Source: Gadus chalcogrammus
Lineage: Eukaryota > Chordata > Actinopteri > Gadiformes > Gadidae
Assembly (NCBI RefSeq): GCF_026213295.1
Contig: NC_079415.1
Location: 35,182,136-35,246,135 of the forward strand
Length of the DNA: 64,000 nucleotides
Direction: 5' to 3'
The translations under genes were made by a program, and so were the position numbers. The notes under the pieces were generated by a model. It worked only from the letters and a program-made list of their open reading frames with translations. It ran no database searches and was not told the DNA's origin. Positions 34,567-46,878 of the stretch are shown in pieces (within the stretch, counting starts at the first letter, position 1; each line of letters starts with the position of its first letter).

Positions 34567-35609
34567 AAAATAATTAGTAAACAGAAAAAGAAGAGACCCA
34601 CCCGACACAAACCCAACCCCTGTACATGACCATACGACATAAGGAACGGATCAATCATCGTAGGTTTGTTATCCTACCAAGAGTATTAAAGAAACACTTG
34701 ACACTACACTGTGTCTTGTGTTTCAACTCAAGTAATTTGGAGCTGATTGGACAATTCAGCCAATGAATCAAATAGGCTACGTCCCTCAGCAGTATTCGTG
34801 CATTGCGCAACATAACTACATGCAGAGAGAAGTGACAGATAGTTAATTAGCGGAGAGTCGTAAAAGCACTTTCTACCCATTTCAGTGGAGGAATTGGACT
34901 CCTCATGCAATGTTATACTTAAAAGGCACAAGTAAATTACATATTAATTAAGTCATTCGGTATGTAGTATTTAAAAAAAAAATGATACAACGGTCCCAAA
35001 GTGCATTTGAAATAGACCTTGAGACTCGGGTAAAACTCTATAGGACATTGATCATTCATGATATGCCTCAATATCAGAATAACAACCATGGGTCAAATAG
35101 CAATGGCTAGTGGAATGAAAGTGAAAGCAGTGTAAGCTTGTCCAGGCCCTGAACGTCAGGATGTAGGCTATGAATCAGAATACATTTTTAGCTAGTGGGC
35201 ATCCCAGAAACCAATTCTATATTTTCTTGGAGGACCCCCGTCCATTACTGCACCCCACCCACGAATTGGATCACCAGCCGCCGCTGCAAACAGGGAGTGA
35301 AGGGGGACCAATGCTAGGAATCTTCTGACTTTGTCCCGTTAGAATAATGCAGCATTTTAGAGGGAGGACGTCCTAAACTGAGCATCACTGAGATCTAGAC
35401 ATTTAACCAGGGACCTTTTAAAATGGATCATCTTCAACCATTATCGCCTATTATGATACAATCCATCCAAGGTAGTTAGCATTAAGCAAACGGAATGGAA
35501 AGGTAAGTGGAATGAACACAATCATGTATAATGTGCGGTTCAATAGCAGTCAATTTCACAAGTGAACTTTGCAGGCTTTTTGTAATAACAAAGATAACGG
35601 TAATGACAA

Positions 35610-36111
35610 TGTTGTGGCAATGTCAAGCATAACTTTAATATACAAATTATATGAACCCAGTTTGAATAATTTGTCAATTTCAATGAATTTCTATGCATTC
35701 TCCATGGACCTAGAGATACCTCCCGTCCTCTCTAATTGAAAGGTGTCAAGATAGTTTGCATTTGCAACTGTGGGCACCAAGTTTGATAATCAAGCCAATC
35801 CACAGACTTCTTTGTTGTATAGATTCCTTTAACTGTCTTGCAGCCATGTCCACTTCACCCATATTGTGAATTGCAATTTAACTTGGTCTCTCCTCTGACC
35901 AATCCTAAACTCCACGAAGGCCCCTCCCCCTGACCTTTGTTTCTTTTGTATTTACCCACGATGTGAACGTTTCCTATAAGAATCATGTACACCCATCGTC
36001 TCATTGACTGTATGCTTGGTAACTTCGCTTCCTGTATCTTCCCCTGATCAAGCTCTACATTAAATCAAATATTTTGCTGTCAGAAGTGTCCTAGAAATAA
36101 GTTATTCAACA
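35610..36111 (+). mobile_element. Solo LTR related to the nested ERV, copy A
   Basis: Starts TGTTGTGGCAA and ends TTCAACA. Block-by-block similarity to the 449-bp LTR at 2836: AACTTTAATATACAAATTAT, CACAGACTTCTTTGTTGT, CCTATAAGAATC, ATTAAATCAAATATTTTGCT. No internal sequence follows, so it is a solo LTR of an older relative. Confidence 0.75.
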
Positions 36112-36223
36112 CGGACATCAATTAATAAAAACAGAAAGTGAATCGAAGGTACGAAGCGTTTAATCGTGATGAAAAGAAAAACTAAAAGCAGTAATTTCAA
36201 CCAATACAGGACAGAGGTCTCAA

Positions 36224-37224
36224 TCAAAGCGTCCCGTTACCCCGCGTCAAAGTGTGCTTGAGCATGTGCACACGCAAATTGCTTGGGTCGCTGTAGCCAA
36301 CGTTGCACTGCAGACACACGCAGGGCTTCTCCCCAGAGTGAGTCCTCATGTGGATTTTCAGGCTGCTTGTCAGACTGAAGCGCTTCGTGCATTGGTCGCA
36401 CTTTTAGGGCTTCTCCCCGGTGTGAGTCGACATGTGGATCTTCAGGGAGGAGCCATGACTGAAGCGCTTCGTGCATTGGTCACACCTGTAGGGCTTCTCG
36501 CCGGAGTGAGTCCTCATGTGGTTCTTCAGGCTGCTTGTCCAACTGAAGCGCTTCGTGCATTGGTCACACTTGTAGGGCATCTCGCCAGAGTGAGTCATCA
36601 TGTGGCTCTTCAGGTGGCTTGTCCGACTGAAGCGCTTCGTGCATTGGTCACACTTGTAGGGCTTCTCGCCGGAGTGAGTCCTCATGTGGACGTTCAGGTC
36701 GCCATGCCGAGCGAAGCACTTTTTGCAATGGTCACAGCTGTAGGGTTTCTCCCCGGTGTGAGTCTTCATGTGGCTCTTCAGGTGTTCACTTTGACTGAAG
36801 CGCTTCCTGCATTGGTCACACCTGTGGGGTTTCTCGCCGGTGTGGGTCCTCATGTGCATCTTGAGGGTGTAGCTTTGACTGTAGTGCTTTGCGCATTGGT
36901 CACACCTGTAGGGCTTCTCCCCGCAGTGCGTACTCATGTGGATTTTCAGGTTGCCTTTCTGACTGAAGCTCTTCGTGCATTGGTCACACCCGTACGGCTT
37001 CTCGTCTGGTCGGGTCCTCATGTGTACGATCATATTGGCATTGTTGGGAGAAACCTTCCACCAACCATCCACCGCCAGTGGGCCCTCCCCTTTTCCGTAG
37101 ACACTCAGAATCTTCAGTTCCTCGCTGTGACTGGACATGTGGGAGGAGCCAGGGGCGTCCTCACCCAGAATCTCTGAGGTGGCGTTGCGCTGATTGCTAC
37201 GGTCTCTAAAGGCATCGCAGTCTT
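36224..37224 (-). pseudogene. C2H2 zinc-finger gene A, stop in the array
   Basis: Last exon of a fish KRAB-less C2H2 gene, starting at a CTGCAG acceptor (37225). A leader (ATSEILG...PGSSHMSSHSEELKI) is followed by nine fingers with GEKPY linkers. A TAA at 36404-36406 lies in the linker between fingers 7 and 8; two more fingers follow in frame to the stop at 36224-36226. Compared with copy B and the exon at 39735-40078, about 70 residues after PLAVDG are missing. Probable role: sequence-specific DNA-binding nuclear regulator, truncated here. The premature stop leaves seven fingers, so partial function is possible. Confidence 0.82.
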
Positions 37225-37815
37225 CTGCAGAGGGAGAAAAAAAAGGTAAAAAAGTAATTTTTTTGATACATTATTTGCATAAAGGGAGGCATTGTGTATT
37301 TTTACACGTGAAAGAAACTTTTTAAATGTATGCAACATTGACACAGAGGGTTTAAAATGTGAGCTGCTGACAAAGATTCACAGTTTTGGGGAGGGACGTC
37401 TCCTCCAGCACCCTCCTCCCTAGACTCAAAGCTCAAGTGGTTTGCCAGGTTAAGGAAACTCAACGAACACCAGCGCAAAGTGATCTGAGCACAACATGAC
37501 AAGCGAGGCAAGCACAATTTCTATTTGGACACTAAAAGGCAACAACGTGTCCTTCCCTCTAAGCTGATCAGCTAACATTGCATGCATTATGAATTTATTG
37601 ATGTTTGAGAATGATAAACCAGCTCATGTGGCATCTGTCTTGAAACCCTGATTCCATCTTTGAAATGTAACTCCCAAGTTTGACTCGTGTTTTAGCAGGG
37701 CTCTGGTCCTGATGCTTTTCCAAAGAGGATCAGGCTTTTTAGCGCAGGTAGAATCTAGTACATTCTCAGTTGATCAAGGTTGTTTTCTTGCATAGATGCA
37801 ATGTGTATTACTAAC

Positions 37816-37882
37816 CTCCAGCGGGCAAGCCTCCACCAATATCCTCTTCAAGCTTCATTGAAATGGTGTCTGGGGTTTGCTG
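37816..37882 (-). pseudogene. 67-bp leader exon of zinc-finger gene A
   Basis: AAAG acceptor and GTTAGT donor; encodes QTPDTISMKLEED-like sequence. Recurs at 38849-38915 and 56585-56651, always upstream of an EDCDAF-type exon. Confidence 0.65.
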
Positions 37883-38154
37883 CTTTCCACATAAAGAAGG
37901 AAACAAACACAATACATATTCTGTCATTTTCACAGAATAGTTTTCAATCCCCACTACCGACAGATTAGGCGTTTTTACACTGCCAAGCTGGTTCGGTCGC
38001 GGCTTGGCACGCCCTACAATTTCAATGTCTTGCCTGCCTATTTTTTTTTTTGGATTCAAGACCCTCGCATGCAAGAATGAGTTCACATCTGAATGTGGGC
38101 TAAAAAGCGATTAACTATTTACAAGTGCAAAAATGCCAAAATATTTCTTTATTC

Positions 38155-38277
38155 TGCTAACCACCAGTTCCTCGCTGTGACTGGACATGTGGGAGGAGGA
38201 GCCAGGGGCGTCCACACCCAGAATCTCTGAGGTGGCGCCACACTGAGTGCTACGGTCTCCGAAGGCATCGCAGTCTT
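38155..38277 (-). pseudogene. Extra copy of zinc-finger leader exon (EDCDAF type)
   Basis: After a CTGCAG acceptor it encodes DCDAFGDRSTQCGATSEILG and ends soon after SEEL with a stop; no fingers follow. Part of a duplicated exon pair with 38849-38915. Confidence 0.65.
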
Positions 38278-38848
38278 CTGCAGACGGAGAAAAAAGGAAA
38301 AATTAATTGTTTTGACACAGGGAGGCATTGTGTATCTGTACACGTGAAAGAAACTTTAAATGTATGTCACATTGACAGAGGGTTTAAAATGTGTACTGCT
38401 GACATAGATTCACAGTTTTGGAGAGGGACGTCTCCTCCAGCATCCTCCTCCCTAAACTCAAAGCTCAAGTGGTTGGCCAGGTTAAGGAAACTTAACGAAC
38501 ACCAGCGCAAAGTGATCTGATCACAACATGACTAGCGAGGCAAGCACAATAATTATATTTTGACACTAAAAAGCAACAACGTGTACTTCCCTCTAAGCTG
38601 ATCAGCCAACATTTATGCATTATGAATTCAGTGATGTTTGAGAATGATAAACCAGCTCTTGAAACCCTTCTTGGCTCTTGACAGATTCCATCTTTGAAAT
38701 GCAACTCCGAAGTTTGACTCGTGTTTTAGCAGGGCGCTGGTCATGATGCTTTTCAAAAGAGGACCAGGCTTTTTAGCGCAGGTAGAATCAAGTACATTCT
38801 CAGTTGATCATGGTGGTTTTCTTGATAGATGCAATGTGTATTACTAAC

Positions 38849-38915
38849 CCACGGCGGGCAAGCCTCCACCAATATCCTCTTCAACCTTGATTGAAATGGT
38901 GTCTGGAGTCTGCTG
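38849..38915 (-). pseudogene. Second copy of the 67-bp leader exon
   Basis: Same length and splice sites as 37816-37882, with a few substitutions. Confidence 0.6.
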
Positions 38916-39312
38916 CTTTCCACATAAAGAAGGAAACACACACAAGACATATTCTTTCATTTTCACAGAATAGTTGTCAATCCCCACTAACGACACATTA
39001 TGCCTTTTCACACTGCCAAGCTGATTCGGTCACGGCTTGGAACGCCCTGCAATTTCAATGTCCTATGTAAAACTGAGGGGTAAAATCCCCCTTCGTCTTG
39101 GAGCTGGCTTTCTTGGTACACCGGAGAAGGCGGGCCTACACACGGAGAGTTGGACTCTTTACAATGAATGCAAAATATATTTACATATTTTTTGATTCAA
39201 GACCCTCGCATGCAAGAATGAGTTGAAATCTGAGTGTAGGCTAAAACGAGATTAACTGTTTACAAGTGCAAAAATACTGAAATATTCTTTATTTTGCTAA
39301 CCACTTTGCTGA

Positions 39313-39513
39313 CTAAGCATTGTAAGGAAAGTTTGTCTGGTACTTTCTCTTAGATCGACCATCTTTCGTCTTCTTTAAATGCGACTGCATCACCTTCTTT
39401 CCCATGATGGTCAGCAGCTTGCGGATTTCACCGTCTCTCCAGTTACAACTATTCATGTTGATATCGCTGCATCGTCTCTGTTGTAGAGACAATGCAGCAA
39501 CACCTCTACCCAA
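39313..39513 (-). pseudogene. Possible Myb/SANT-like fragment
   Basis: A 66-codon frame with NWRDGEIRKLLTIMG, reminiscent of the Myb/SANT-like domain seen in some transposon-derived genes. Too short to assign. Confidence 0.25.
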
Positions 39514-39734
39514 GCCTCGCCCCTAGAACCGCAAGGCTGTCTTATCGCATTTAGATCAAAATGAAACCGCCAATATGTGTACGGTCAGAGTGGGTTAATA
39601 GGGGTGCGAAAATGACCTCGGTCAGTGTAAACGCGCGGATCACACAGGGGAAAAGTTGGGCATAAGACGGGCATATTTGGCGGTGTAAAAACGTTTACTG
39701 AATAATAAAGGTGAGAGCTTTCTATGGGTTTGTT

Positions 39735-40078
39735 TTAGAGTTGTGACAGAGGGAGCCTCTCTTTTGGATGGTGAATGAGAAGATGATTTCCAACCTGCAC
39801 ACGCAGCTCCTCGTGGCAGATCAGCCGCTCGCCGCGCTCCAGGCTCTTGGCCGCGCTGTGGTCCGCAGGCAGCGAGTTCAGGGCCTCCACTTCTGACGCG
39901 GTGAAGAGGGTGTCATGGCCGTCCACCGCCAGTGGGCCCTCCCCTTTTCCGTAGACGCTCAGAATCTTCAGCTCCTCGCTGTGGCTGGACATGTGGGAGG
40001 AGCCAGGGGCGTCCACACCCAGAATCTCTGAGGTGGCGCCACGTTGAGTGCTACGGTCTCCAAAGGCATCGCAGTCTT
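39735..40078 (-). pseudogene. Zinc-finger leader exon, long form, without fingers
   Basis: Same CTGCAG acceptor and EDCDAFGDRSTQRGATSEIL start; continues through GPLAVDGHDTLFTASEVEALNSL and LERGERLI to a stop after 114 or so residues. It preserves the section that gene A has lost. No finger array is joined to it. Confidence 0.65.
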
Positions 40079-40381
40079 CTGCAGAGGCAGAAAAAAAGGA
40101 AAAAGTATATTTACATTTAGATATTGCATAAAGGGAGGCATTTTGTATTTGTACACGTGAAAGAAACTCTTTAAATGTATGCAACATTGACACAGAGGGT
40201 TTAAAATGTGTACTGCTGACAAAGATTCACAGTTTTGGAGAGGGACGTCTCCTCCAGCACCATCCTCCCTAGACTCAAAGCTCAAGTGGTTGGCCAGGTT
40301 AAGGACACTCAACGAACACCAGCGCAAAATGATCTGAGCACCACATGACATGCGAGGCAAGCACAATAATTATATTTTGAC

Positions 40382-41473
40382 TAGGGATGGGCATAATTAA
40401 TCGATGCTCGATAATCGATCGTTAAGAAATGCGTCGATCAATTTATATTGTTATCGATCAAAAGGACGTTGTGTTGCATACTGTGAGTCTTGAAGCATTT
40501 AATTGAATATCACTATGTGGGAGAAATACCACCCTGCCGACTGGTGGAAAGTGAATGGAAGAAGGTTCCTGTCAAAGTTAGCGCGACAATACCTCTGCAT
40601 CCCCGCAACTTCGGTCCCGTCAGAGCGGGTGTTTTCTGCTGCTGGACTGACAGTTACAAGGCTGCGTTCGCGTCTGACCCGCGAGCATGTTAACATGCTT
40701 ATATTCCTAAATAAAAATATGTAGGCTGGAGTTATGCTATGGACAGTAGGGACAGTCACCACCGTATGTGAGTCGCTCTTTTTTTTTCTTAATGTGTTGT
40801 CTCTCGCTCCGCTTTTCTTTCGGCTTGGTGCCTCTTGGAGTCGTTACATTTTGCCAAAACTGTGATATTTTAGCAACAAGTTCAGCCTTATATATGTTCA
40901 ATAAGGTATTGCTTTTAGATAGACTAGTTCATGCAATTGTTTGTAAATGGGTGGCTCTTCTTTTTGTTGCGAGCCTTTTCCGCGCGCCGGCTGCAGCCTA
41001 TAGGCATTATATGTCGGCCTTTTTTCCCCCGTTTTTTCAAAACAGTTATACCGTTTAATGCCCACTTTTAGCCAACTGCCTTTGTTTGATTATTGTTGTC
41101 CGATAAGTTGGCTACTTATTGTAATTGGAATAGGCTACAGATTTAGTCTTGTTGAATAGTTTCCAAACCTGTAATAGCGCCTGTAGGCGCATTGTTCGGA
41201 CTTTACGAGCGCCGCATAGGCCTATAAACTATAATGCCTGTATTTATTATTTTAAAACTGTTAAACAGTTGTAGGTCTTCAAGTTAACTGTATTGTATTA
41301 ATGTTGGCCCATACATTATTGTTGGAATAAAGATTTCATTGATAAAAACATGCTGCATTTTCTACCAACGGGAATTTCAATATAGCCTAGAAAAAAGTTA
41401 ATGATTAATCGATAATTGATCGATAACTCTAGCGATGCTCGATCAAGGAAATTTCTTCAAATGCCCATCCCTA
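40382..41473 (+). mobile_element. hAT remnant with C-terminal transposase exon
   Basis: Ends TAGGGATGGGCA / TGCCCATCCCTA and a perfect 8-bp target duplication ATTTTGAC (40374-40381 and 41474-41481). It keeps only the hAT dimerisation exon at about 40512-40724 ([23 protein letters not shown]). Subterminal ATCGAT-rich inverted sequences are visible at both ends. Confidence 0.92.
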
Positions 41474-41481
41474 ATTTTGAC

Positions 41482-42055
41482 ACTAAAAAGCAACAACGTG
41501 TCGTTCCCTGTAAGCGGCTCAGCTAACATTTATACATTTTGAACCCTTCTGGGCTCTTGACTGATTCCATCTTTGAATTGCAACTCCAAGTTTAACTTTT
41601 AGCAGGGCGCTGGGCATGATGCTTTTCCAAAGAGGATCAGGCTTTTTAGCGCAGGTAGAATCTAGCATCAGCCTAGAATCTATGCTGCCTAGAATCTACT
41701 ACATCAAGGGAAAAAATACTCAATGTAGAAAGTACACACCTTCACTTTTAAAATGGGGCTGCAAAGTCTTTAAGGATAGCTGTGTGCCTACAGTACGTGT
41801 TTCCAGGTGGTCTGTCTGGCAGGCAACATCCCTTGAGAGAAGCTGCTGAATGTAAGCACTTGATGAGCTGGCCTGCGTAGAGACAACAAAGTAAAATCAG
41901 TACTCAATTTATTACATTGTATATATTCCAGGTGCAAGTTGTAAGAAGATATAAGATAAGCATGTTTAGTGAATTACATTAGCCTAATGAAATGATATTA
42001 CATCCTTGATTTATTTACATATTTTATAGTTCATCTCACATCAACTCAATACCAT
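41482..42055. other. Degenerate zinc-finger-cluster intron sequence
   Basis: 41500-41710 resembles 37500-37760 and 57180-57510. No exon seen. Confidence 0.5.
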
Positions 42056-43165
42056 GACACCAAGCTCTGCAGAAATCTGCTAATAACCCTTTGATTTGAA
42101 TCAGGTGTGAAGGAGAAAACATGCCTATAATAGTGTTCCGTAATTGTCGTATTCAAACCACACTGGGTGACTCAATAAAACTCCCTCAAGAAAACTTGGC
42201 CAAGTTATTGATAAGTACATTTGGTATAAATGATAATGTGTCATTCAATTTGATATCTCATTCAACTTAAATTGGAGTGGATAAAAGTGTGATTAATCGC
42301 GAGTTGATGCGATTAAAACTTTTAATCTTTGTCCAGCCGTAATAAATACATTATTGATGGAGATGGTTTCCCCTATTTTTCTCTTTTAACCGTATTCCTT
42401 TGCAAAGATTGACTATGAATGGTCTAACAAATACCTTCATGAATAACGTGTGTGTGTTATAGTTGTGTTGTGACGCTAAAATCAACGTAGCAGACTAGTA
42501 GACGACTACTGCCGCACAGCCTGGTGTGAGGTTTGCCGTACATCCAGCTGTTATCGATTTACGTTTCTTCCTCAATTACGTACGGTAACATAGCAACAAC
42601 GCACGGCTCATCAGTAAATCAGCGTAAGGGGGGACAGGAACTGGGGGGGGGGGGGGGGGGAGAGAGAGAACCAAATCGGGTGCTACAGCGGCCATCCGCT
42701 GTCCTTTCTTATAGGTCCATGGTATTTACACACATAACTGATGCTATCTACCGTAGCATTAGCGACAGTAACTTGGCTGTTAGCTGTAGCGCTAATGCTA
42801 AAGCAACATTATAATGGTAACAACGGAACAATACACAGTAAAGCAACACAATGATATGGCGTTAGTTAACTTACTTTTTCGAGGTTTGTAGCTGAGCCAT
42901 GGAGAGTTGGTACTGATCCAGACTTGATTCTCAGACGTTGATCAAGTCCAGCTCTGTATTGGCCCAAGTTGAGGAAGCAGTCGTCAGTGAAATGTTTGGC
43001 GCAGACTGGCACATTTCCAGAGACAATAAAATTAACCCACTGGTTCTTCAGCGGCTCGGAGGAAGGAACAAAATATAGACTTTTGTGTTCATTTGTACAT
43101 CCAAACACTAAGCAACTGCTATGCTTCGCTCGTTTGCGAGCCATGGTGTCTCTCAAGGAAAGAAC
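42056..43165 (-). repeat. THAP-exon repeat family, copy 3 (best preserved)
   Basis: Minus-strand frame 43156-42866 encodes MARKRAKHSSCLVFGC, then VCAKHF: the C2CH residues of a THAP domain, missing a few residues before the Cys-Ala-Lys-His. It ends in NLEKVS at a GTAAGT donor. A G run (42643-42660) and unrelated sequence split it from the block at 42056-42140. No further exons found. Confidence 0.65.
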
Positions 43166-43243
43166 TACGTGTAGTACACGATCGTAGAGTAGGGTCTGTC
43201 TGCGTCCTGCAAGACGGAGGCGTAAATTGTAGTAGGAGGCGTA

Positions 43244-43245
<2 letters not shown>

Positions 43246-43274
<29 letters not shown>

Positions 43275-43338
43275 CTTCTTCTTCTTCTTCTTCTTCTTCT
43301 TCTTCTTCTTCTTCTTCTTCTTCTTCTTCTTCTTCTTT
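43246..43338. repeat. (TTC)n microsatellite
   Basis: Uninterrupted TTC repeat, possibly grown from a LINE tail like the one at 60220. Confidence 0.9.
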
Positions 43339-43606
43339 TATTTAGGTAGTCTGGACGCAGCTATGGCGTATTACTGCCCCCCACTGTTTGTTATTTCCCC
43401 CTAAACTTTAAATCCTTTTATATACTCCAATGACTACGTAAATACTAAATAAAGCCAATAAAGGTAAATACTCCCTTAGAATGTCAGACACCGTCCCTCT
43501 CTGTAATCTCTGACCTCAAACAAGGACTATAATTCTTGCACCTTTTGCACAATACTGTACAATTATTTTTGTACAGTGCTGTCTTTTATGGATGTATGTG
43601 TATGTG

Positions 43607-43653
<47 letters not shown>

Positions 43654-43804
43654 ATGTATATATGTATGTATGTATGTATATGTATATATATATCTATGTA
43701 TACATGGTGTTGTATATATATTTATATTGTCCTTAAATTTGTGATTTGTTTTTCTTAGGTTGTATCTTTTATCTTTTGTGTATGTATGTGTATTTATGTT
43801 GTAT

Positions 43805-43890
<86 letters not shown>

Positions 43891-43975
43891 GTATATGCGT
43901 GTGTGTATATATATATATGGATATGGAAACATATATGTTATATTTTATATTATATTTTATTCTTAATATTTATTT
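43339..43975. repeat. AT microsatellites and low-complexity sequence
   Basis: (AT)n at about 43614-43648 and 43812-43888 with TATG variants. No gene. Confidence 0.8.
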
Positions 43976-43989
43976 ATTTATTTATTTGT

Positions 43990-44063
43990 GTATGTATATC
44001 TGGAGTTCGTGACAAAAATAATTTCCCTCTGGGATTATTAAAGTATTTATCTATCTATCTATC
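43990..44063 (+). mobile_element. 3' tail of an L2/CR1-type LINE
   Basis: AATTTCCCTCTGGGATTATTAAAG followed by a (TATC)n tail, a typical fish LINE-2 3' end; the coding part is absent. Confidence 0.6.
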
Positions 44064-45556
44064 AATGATGTGAAGGTAGTCCATCAATTCCTTTGTTTTA
44101 TCCACTGAATCCAGATTTAAAAGGGTGCGCACACTAAAAACTGATTATCCAGCTGATCCAAGCCTCCGGTACAGAGTCCTCTTTTGCCTGGAATAGCGCC
44201 CCCACTGGAGAAGTACATGTTGTACAGTCTCTCCTTCTCCACACTCACACCTGCCTACTTGGTGTTTGCCAATCAGAGCCAGCCCACTCCTCAGCCCACA
44301 GTGTCCAAGCCTCAGTCTTGTGATTGCTACATCATCTTTTCTTATGCACCTAAAAGTGCACCTATCTTTATTTACATTTTCCTGTATTGTAAAGTACGCC
44401 CTTCCCTTCCTTTCCTTCTCCCAAGAATTTTGCCACCTTTCCTTTAGAGCCCTGTTCATTTTTTCCATGTACTCGGGTGCCCCATATTGCAGATGAATTT
44501 GCACTGTTTCCTCCTTCACCGCCTTCTTTGCCTCCTCATCCGCCTCCTCGTTCCCTTTCACACCCACATGAGCCGGCAGCCAGAGAAACCCCACCTCCCT
44601 CCCCGCCTTAACCCTAACCCTAACCCGGTCTGGACTTGGATTTTCCTTCTTTTATTGAAATTAAAGCTGCAGCTGAATCGCTACATATTGTTGAATACCC
44701 CTGTTTACTATCCTCCACCCATCGTAAGGCCCATAAGACTGCCACCATCTCTGCTGTGAATACTGACATATGATTTGAGACTCTATACCCTATTCTGTAC
44801 CCGATTTCAGGAATGCTAATACCCACTGCTACTTTACCACTCTCACACTCCTTTGACCCATCAGTGTAAATGAGTAGATGGTCTCCCCATACTTGTTGCT
44901 GCCAGACTTCTATCTCTTTTACTACACCCTCTGACATCCTTGATTTGCTTATACTCATCAACTTTAGGTCAACACTGGGATCTGGGATCAGCCATGACGG
45001 AGCAACTGAGCGACACACTGGAGGACAAACACTAACATCCCTGATACCAATGTCCTGCGCCACAGATTTAAGATTTTCTGCAAAGTTAGTTTTAGTTTTT
45101 CTTATTCCCATAAACTCCCAATGATCACTCAGTAGGTCTCTTGTTGGTAACACTTCCCTTTGTCCTTTGAGCTTCATTAGGTATTTCAAGCCAAGTTTAT
45201 ATCTTCTTAATACTAGCGGCATCTCATCCATTTGTATTAGTAATGCTGCTATTGGAGTTGTACAGAATGCTCCACAGGACACTCTTAAGGCTTTAGCTTG
45301 GACTATGTCTAATTTGTTTAACACTGAAAGAGCTGCTGATCCATAAACCATGCATCCATAATCAATTGCTGATCTTATCATTGCTCTGTAAATCCTCATC
45401 ATTGATTCTCTATCAGCCCCCCAGTCTGAACCAGCCACACACCTAAGGACATTATTTATTTTCCCACACTTCAAAGCTACCATCTCAATATGCTTTTTCC
45501 CTGTCATTCTTTCGTCCAACCACATTCCTAGAAACTTAAAGCCCATGGTGCAGGTT
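44064..45556 (-). mobile_element. Truncated I-clade LINE, RT end plus RNase H
   Basis: Minus-strand frames 45591-44620 and 44594-44145 give the C-terminal RT (GFKFLGMWLDERMT), thumb (AIDYGCMVYGSAALS, QAKALRV) and RNase H (LLIYTDGSKE, CSDSAAALISI, LPAHVGVKGNEEADE), then the C-terminal Cys/His region. Between KSKSRPG and the PAHVG part, about 25 residues are replaced by a telomere-like patch at 44608-44626. Upstream similarity stops at about 45556. Dead copy; related to but distinct from the LINE at the right edge. Confidence 0.85.
44608..44626. repeat. Telomere-like (CCCTAA)3 patch
   Basis: TTAACCCTAACCCTAACCC lies exactly at the break in the LINE reading frame. Confidence 0.8.
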
Positions 45557-45732
45557 AACCGGAAGTTTTGATTAATGGGTACATAAAGCACTCAAAATAT
45601 GTATATAAAGTTAGAAATGTCTCCAAAATGGTGTTAAAGTCCAGTTTTTGTAGTTTTTGGTTAGTAACGGTTATTTTTTACGCAATTTGGCGATGACGTC
45701 ACGTAGGGTAGACGCATACTAGAACTAGCATT

Positions 45733-46878
45733 ATGGCGGACGAGGAAGAGGTAGCAAGACCCACTCTCAACATTTATGATGGCCCACAGCCATATAATTT
45801 CGAACCGGTTAGGCGTATGAGGGGAAATGAGGAAATACCGAGAGCCGATGGCCGTCAAAGACAAATAAATGCATGGTCAGAGGAGAATGAGTGGAGAGTT
45901 GGTGAAGTGTCCTGGTGAGTTGCTACCATTTAGAAACGTAGCAAGGAGCGCTGGAGCTAGTAGTCTATGAACAGCAGTGCATACAATAACTTATTTTTTC
46001 AGTGAATAGCATCGAATGAAAGTCAACGTTTTCTTTATATCTAGTGACAGTGATTATGTCATTGGCTCAGATAAGTACCCTAAACTTAGTCAGAAGATCC
46101 AGAAATAGAAGGCATAATAGCTTGACAGTCCCACCTGTGAACCCCTAGTGTTTATTCTAAGCTTTTACCTTTCTCCGGTGAAAATGTTGTTTGCAAACGT
46201 AGCCGACGCCGAGTAGGCTGGTTATGTCTTCAGTGTGATTATTTTTGATAGTGCTAACTCGTTTTCCTCGTGATTGATTGTCATTGAAACTGTCAGGGTA
46301 CCGCTTACCGGGAGAGAGCAGTAAGCGTGTCTGTGTCGCTGTGTTTGGCAGGTGTCTGTGTGGGCGGTGTCGTCCCATGGAAACTGTGGTGGAGAGCTTG
46401 TGTTGTAGGGAGGTGAGCGCGTTTTGGTCGCTGGTCGAGGAGCTCACCCCGCGGCCAGCAGATGTAACGTGCCTTACGCAGCATCCGGGATTTGAGGCAT
46501 GATGCCTGAATCCGTTTGTGCTAAAAATAGCATACACACACTTCAGGCAGGATCATGGTCCCCTTCAAGCCAGCACGCACGAGTATGTTCATGGTTTATG
46601 TTTACTTTACAAATCTTTTTACACTGAGTCATTTGAACCAAGTTATAGGTGACAGGAGATTTGTTGCATACACAATAAACATGCATAAGAAACAGGCTTA
46701 AAATGACGTTTCCAACCCACTTACAGAGTTTTAAACGTAAGAATCTTTCCTACTTATCCCTAGGCAATACCGGTACACTGCGTACAGGCAAGCTATACGC
46801 TGGGCTTATGGCGTTTTAGGGAGGAGTATAAGGAAGCCTCTACCCTCTTGTGTGGTTTCAACCATCTTGTTTGGATGA
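45733..46878 (+). pseudogene. P2X7 ballast-domain gene, three exons, one stop
   Basis: Exon 1 45733-45914, exon 2 46352-46582, exon 3 46764-46878; GT-AG introns with matching phases. The product starts MADEEEVARPT, has PYNFEP near residue 20, a Cys cluster CLCGRCRP...LCC across the exon 1-2 junction region, THPGF-like and CLNPFVL segments, and a C-terminal QYRYTAYRQAIRWAYG. This is the cytosolic zinc/GDP-binding ballast domain fused to P2X7 receptors and found alone in many fish genes. A TGA at 46500-46502 sits between HPGFEA and CLNP, where the family has a residue. No channel domain is present. It converges with the transposase-like gene ending at 47372. Confidence 0.78.

Larger units (their letters stand above)
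34566..37890. repeat. Segmental duplication, copy A
   Basis: Colinear with about 52858-56660: the same unique blocks (for example around 35020-35560 versus 53270-53810), the same solo LTR, the same zinc-finger exon and the same small leader exon, in the same orientation. Copy B also has an L2-type insertion. Confidence 0.85.

Noticed and set aside
36254..37177. Long plus-strand frame opposite zinc-finger gene A (and 54435-55106 opposite gene B)
   Set aside because: Antisense shadow of repeated zinc-finger codons; the periodicity comes from the real gene.
43516..44073. Tyr/Ile-repeat frames
   Set aside because: Translations of AT microsatellites.
46500..46502. TGA in the ballast gene as selenocysteine
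   Set aside because: No SECIS element was recognised downstream and the family has an ordinary residue there.
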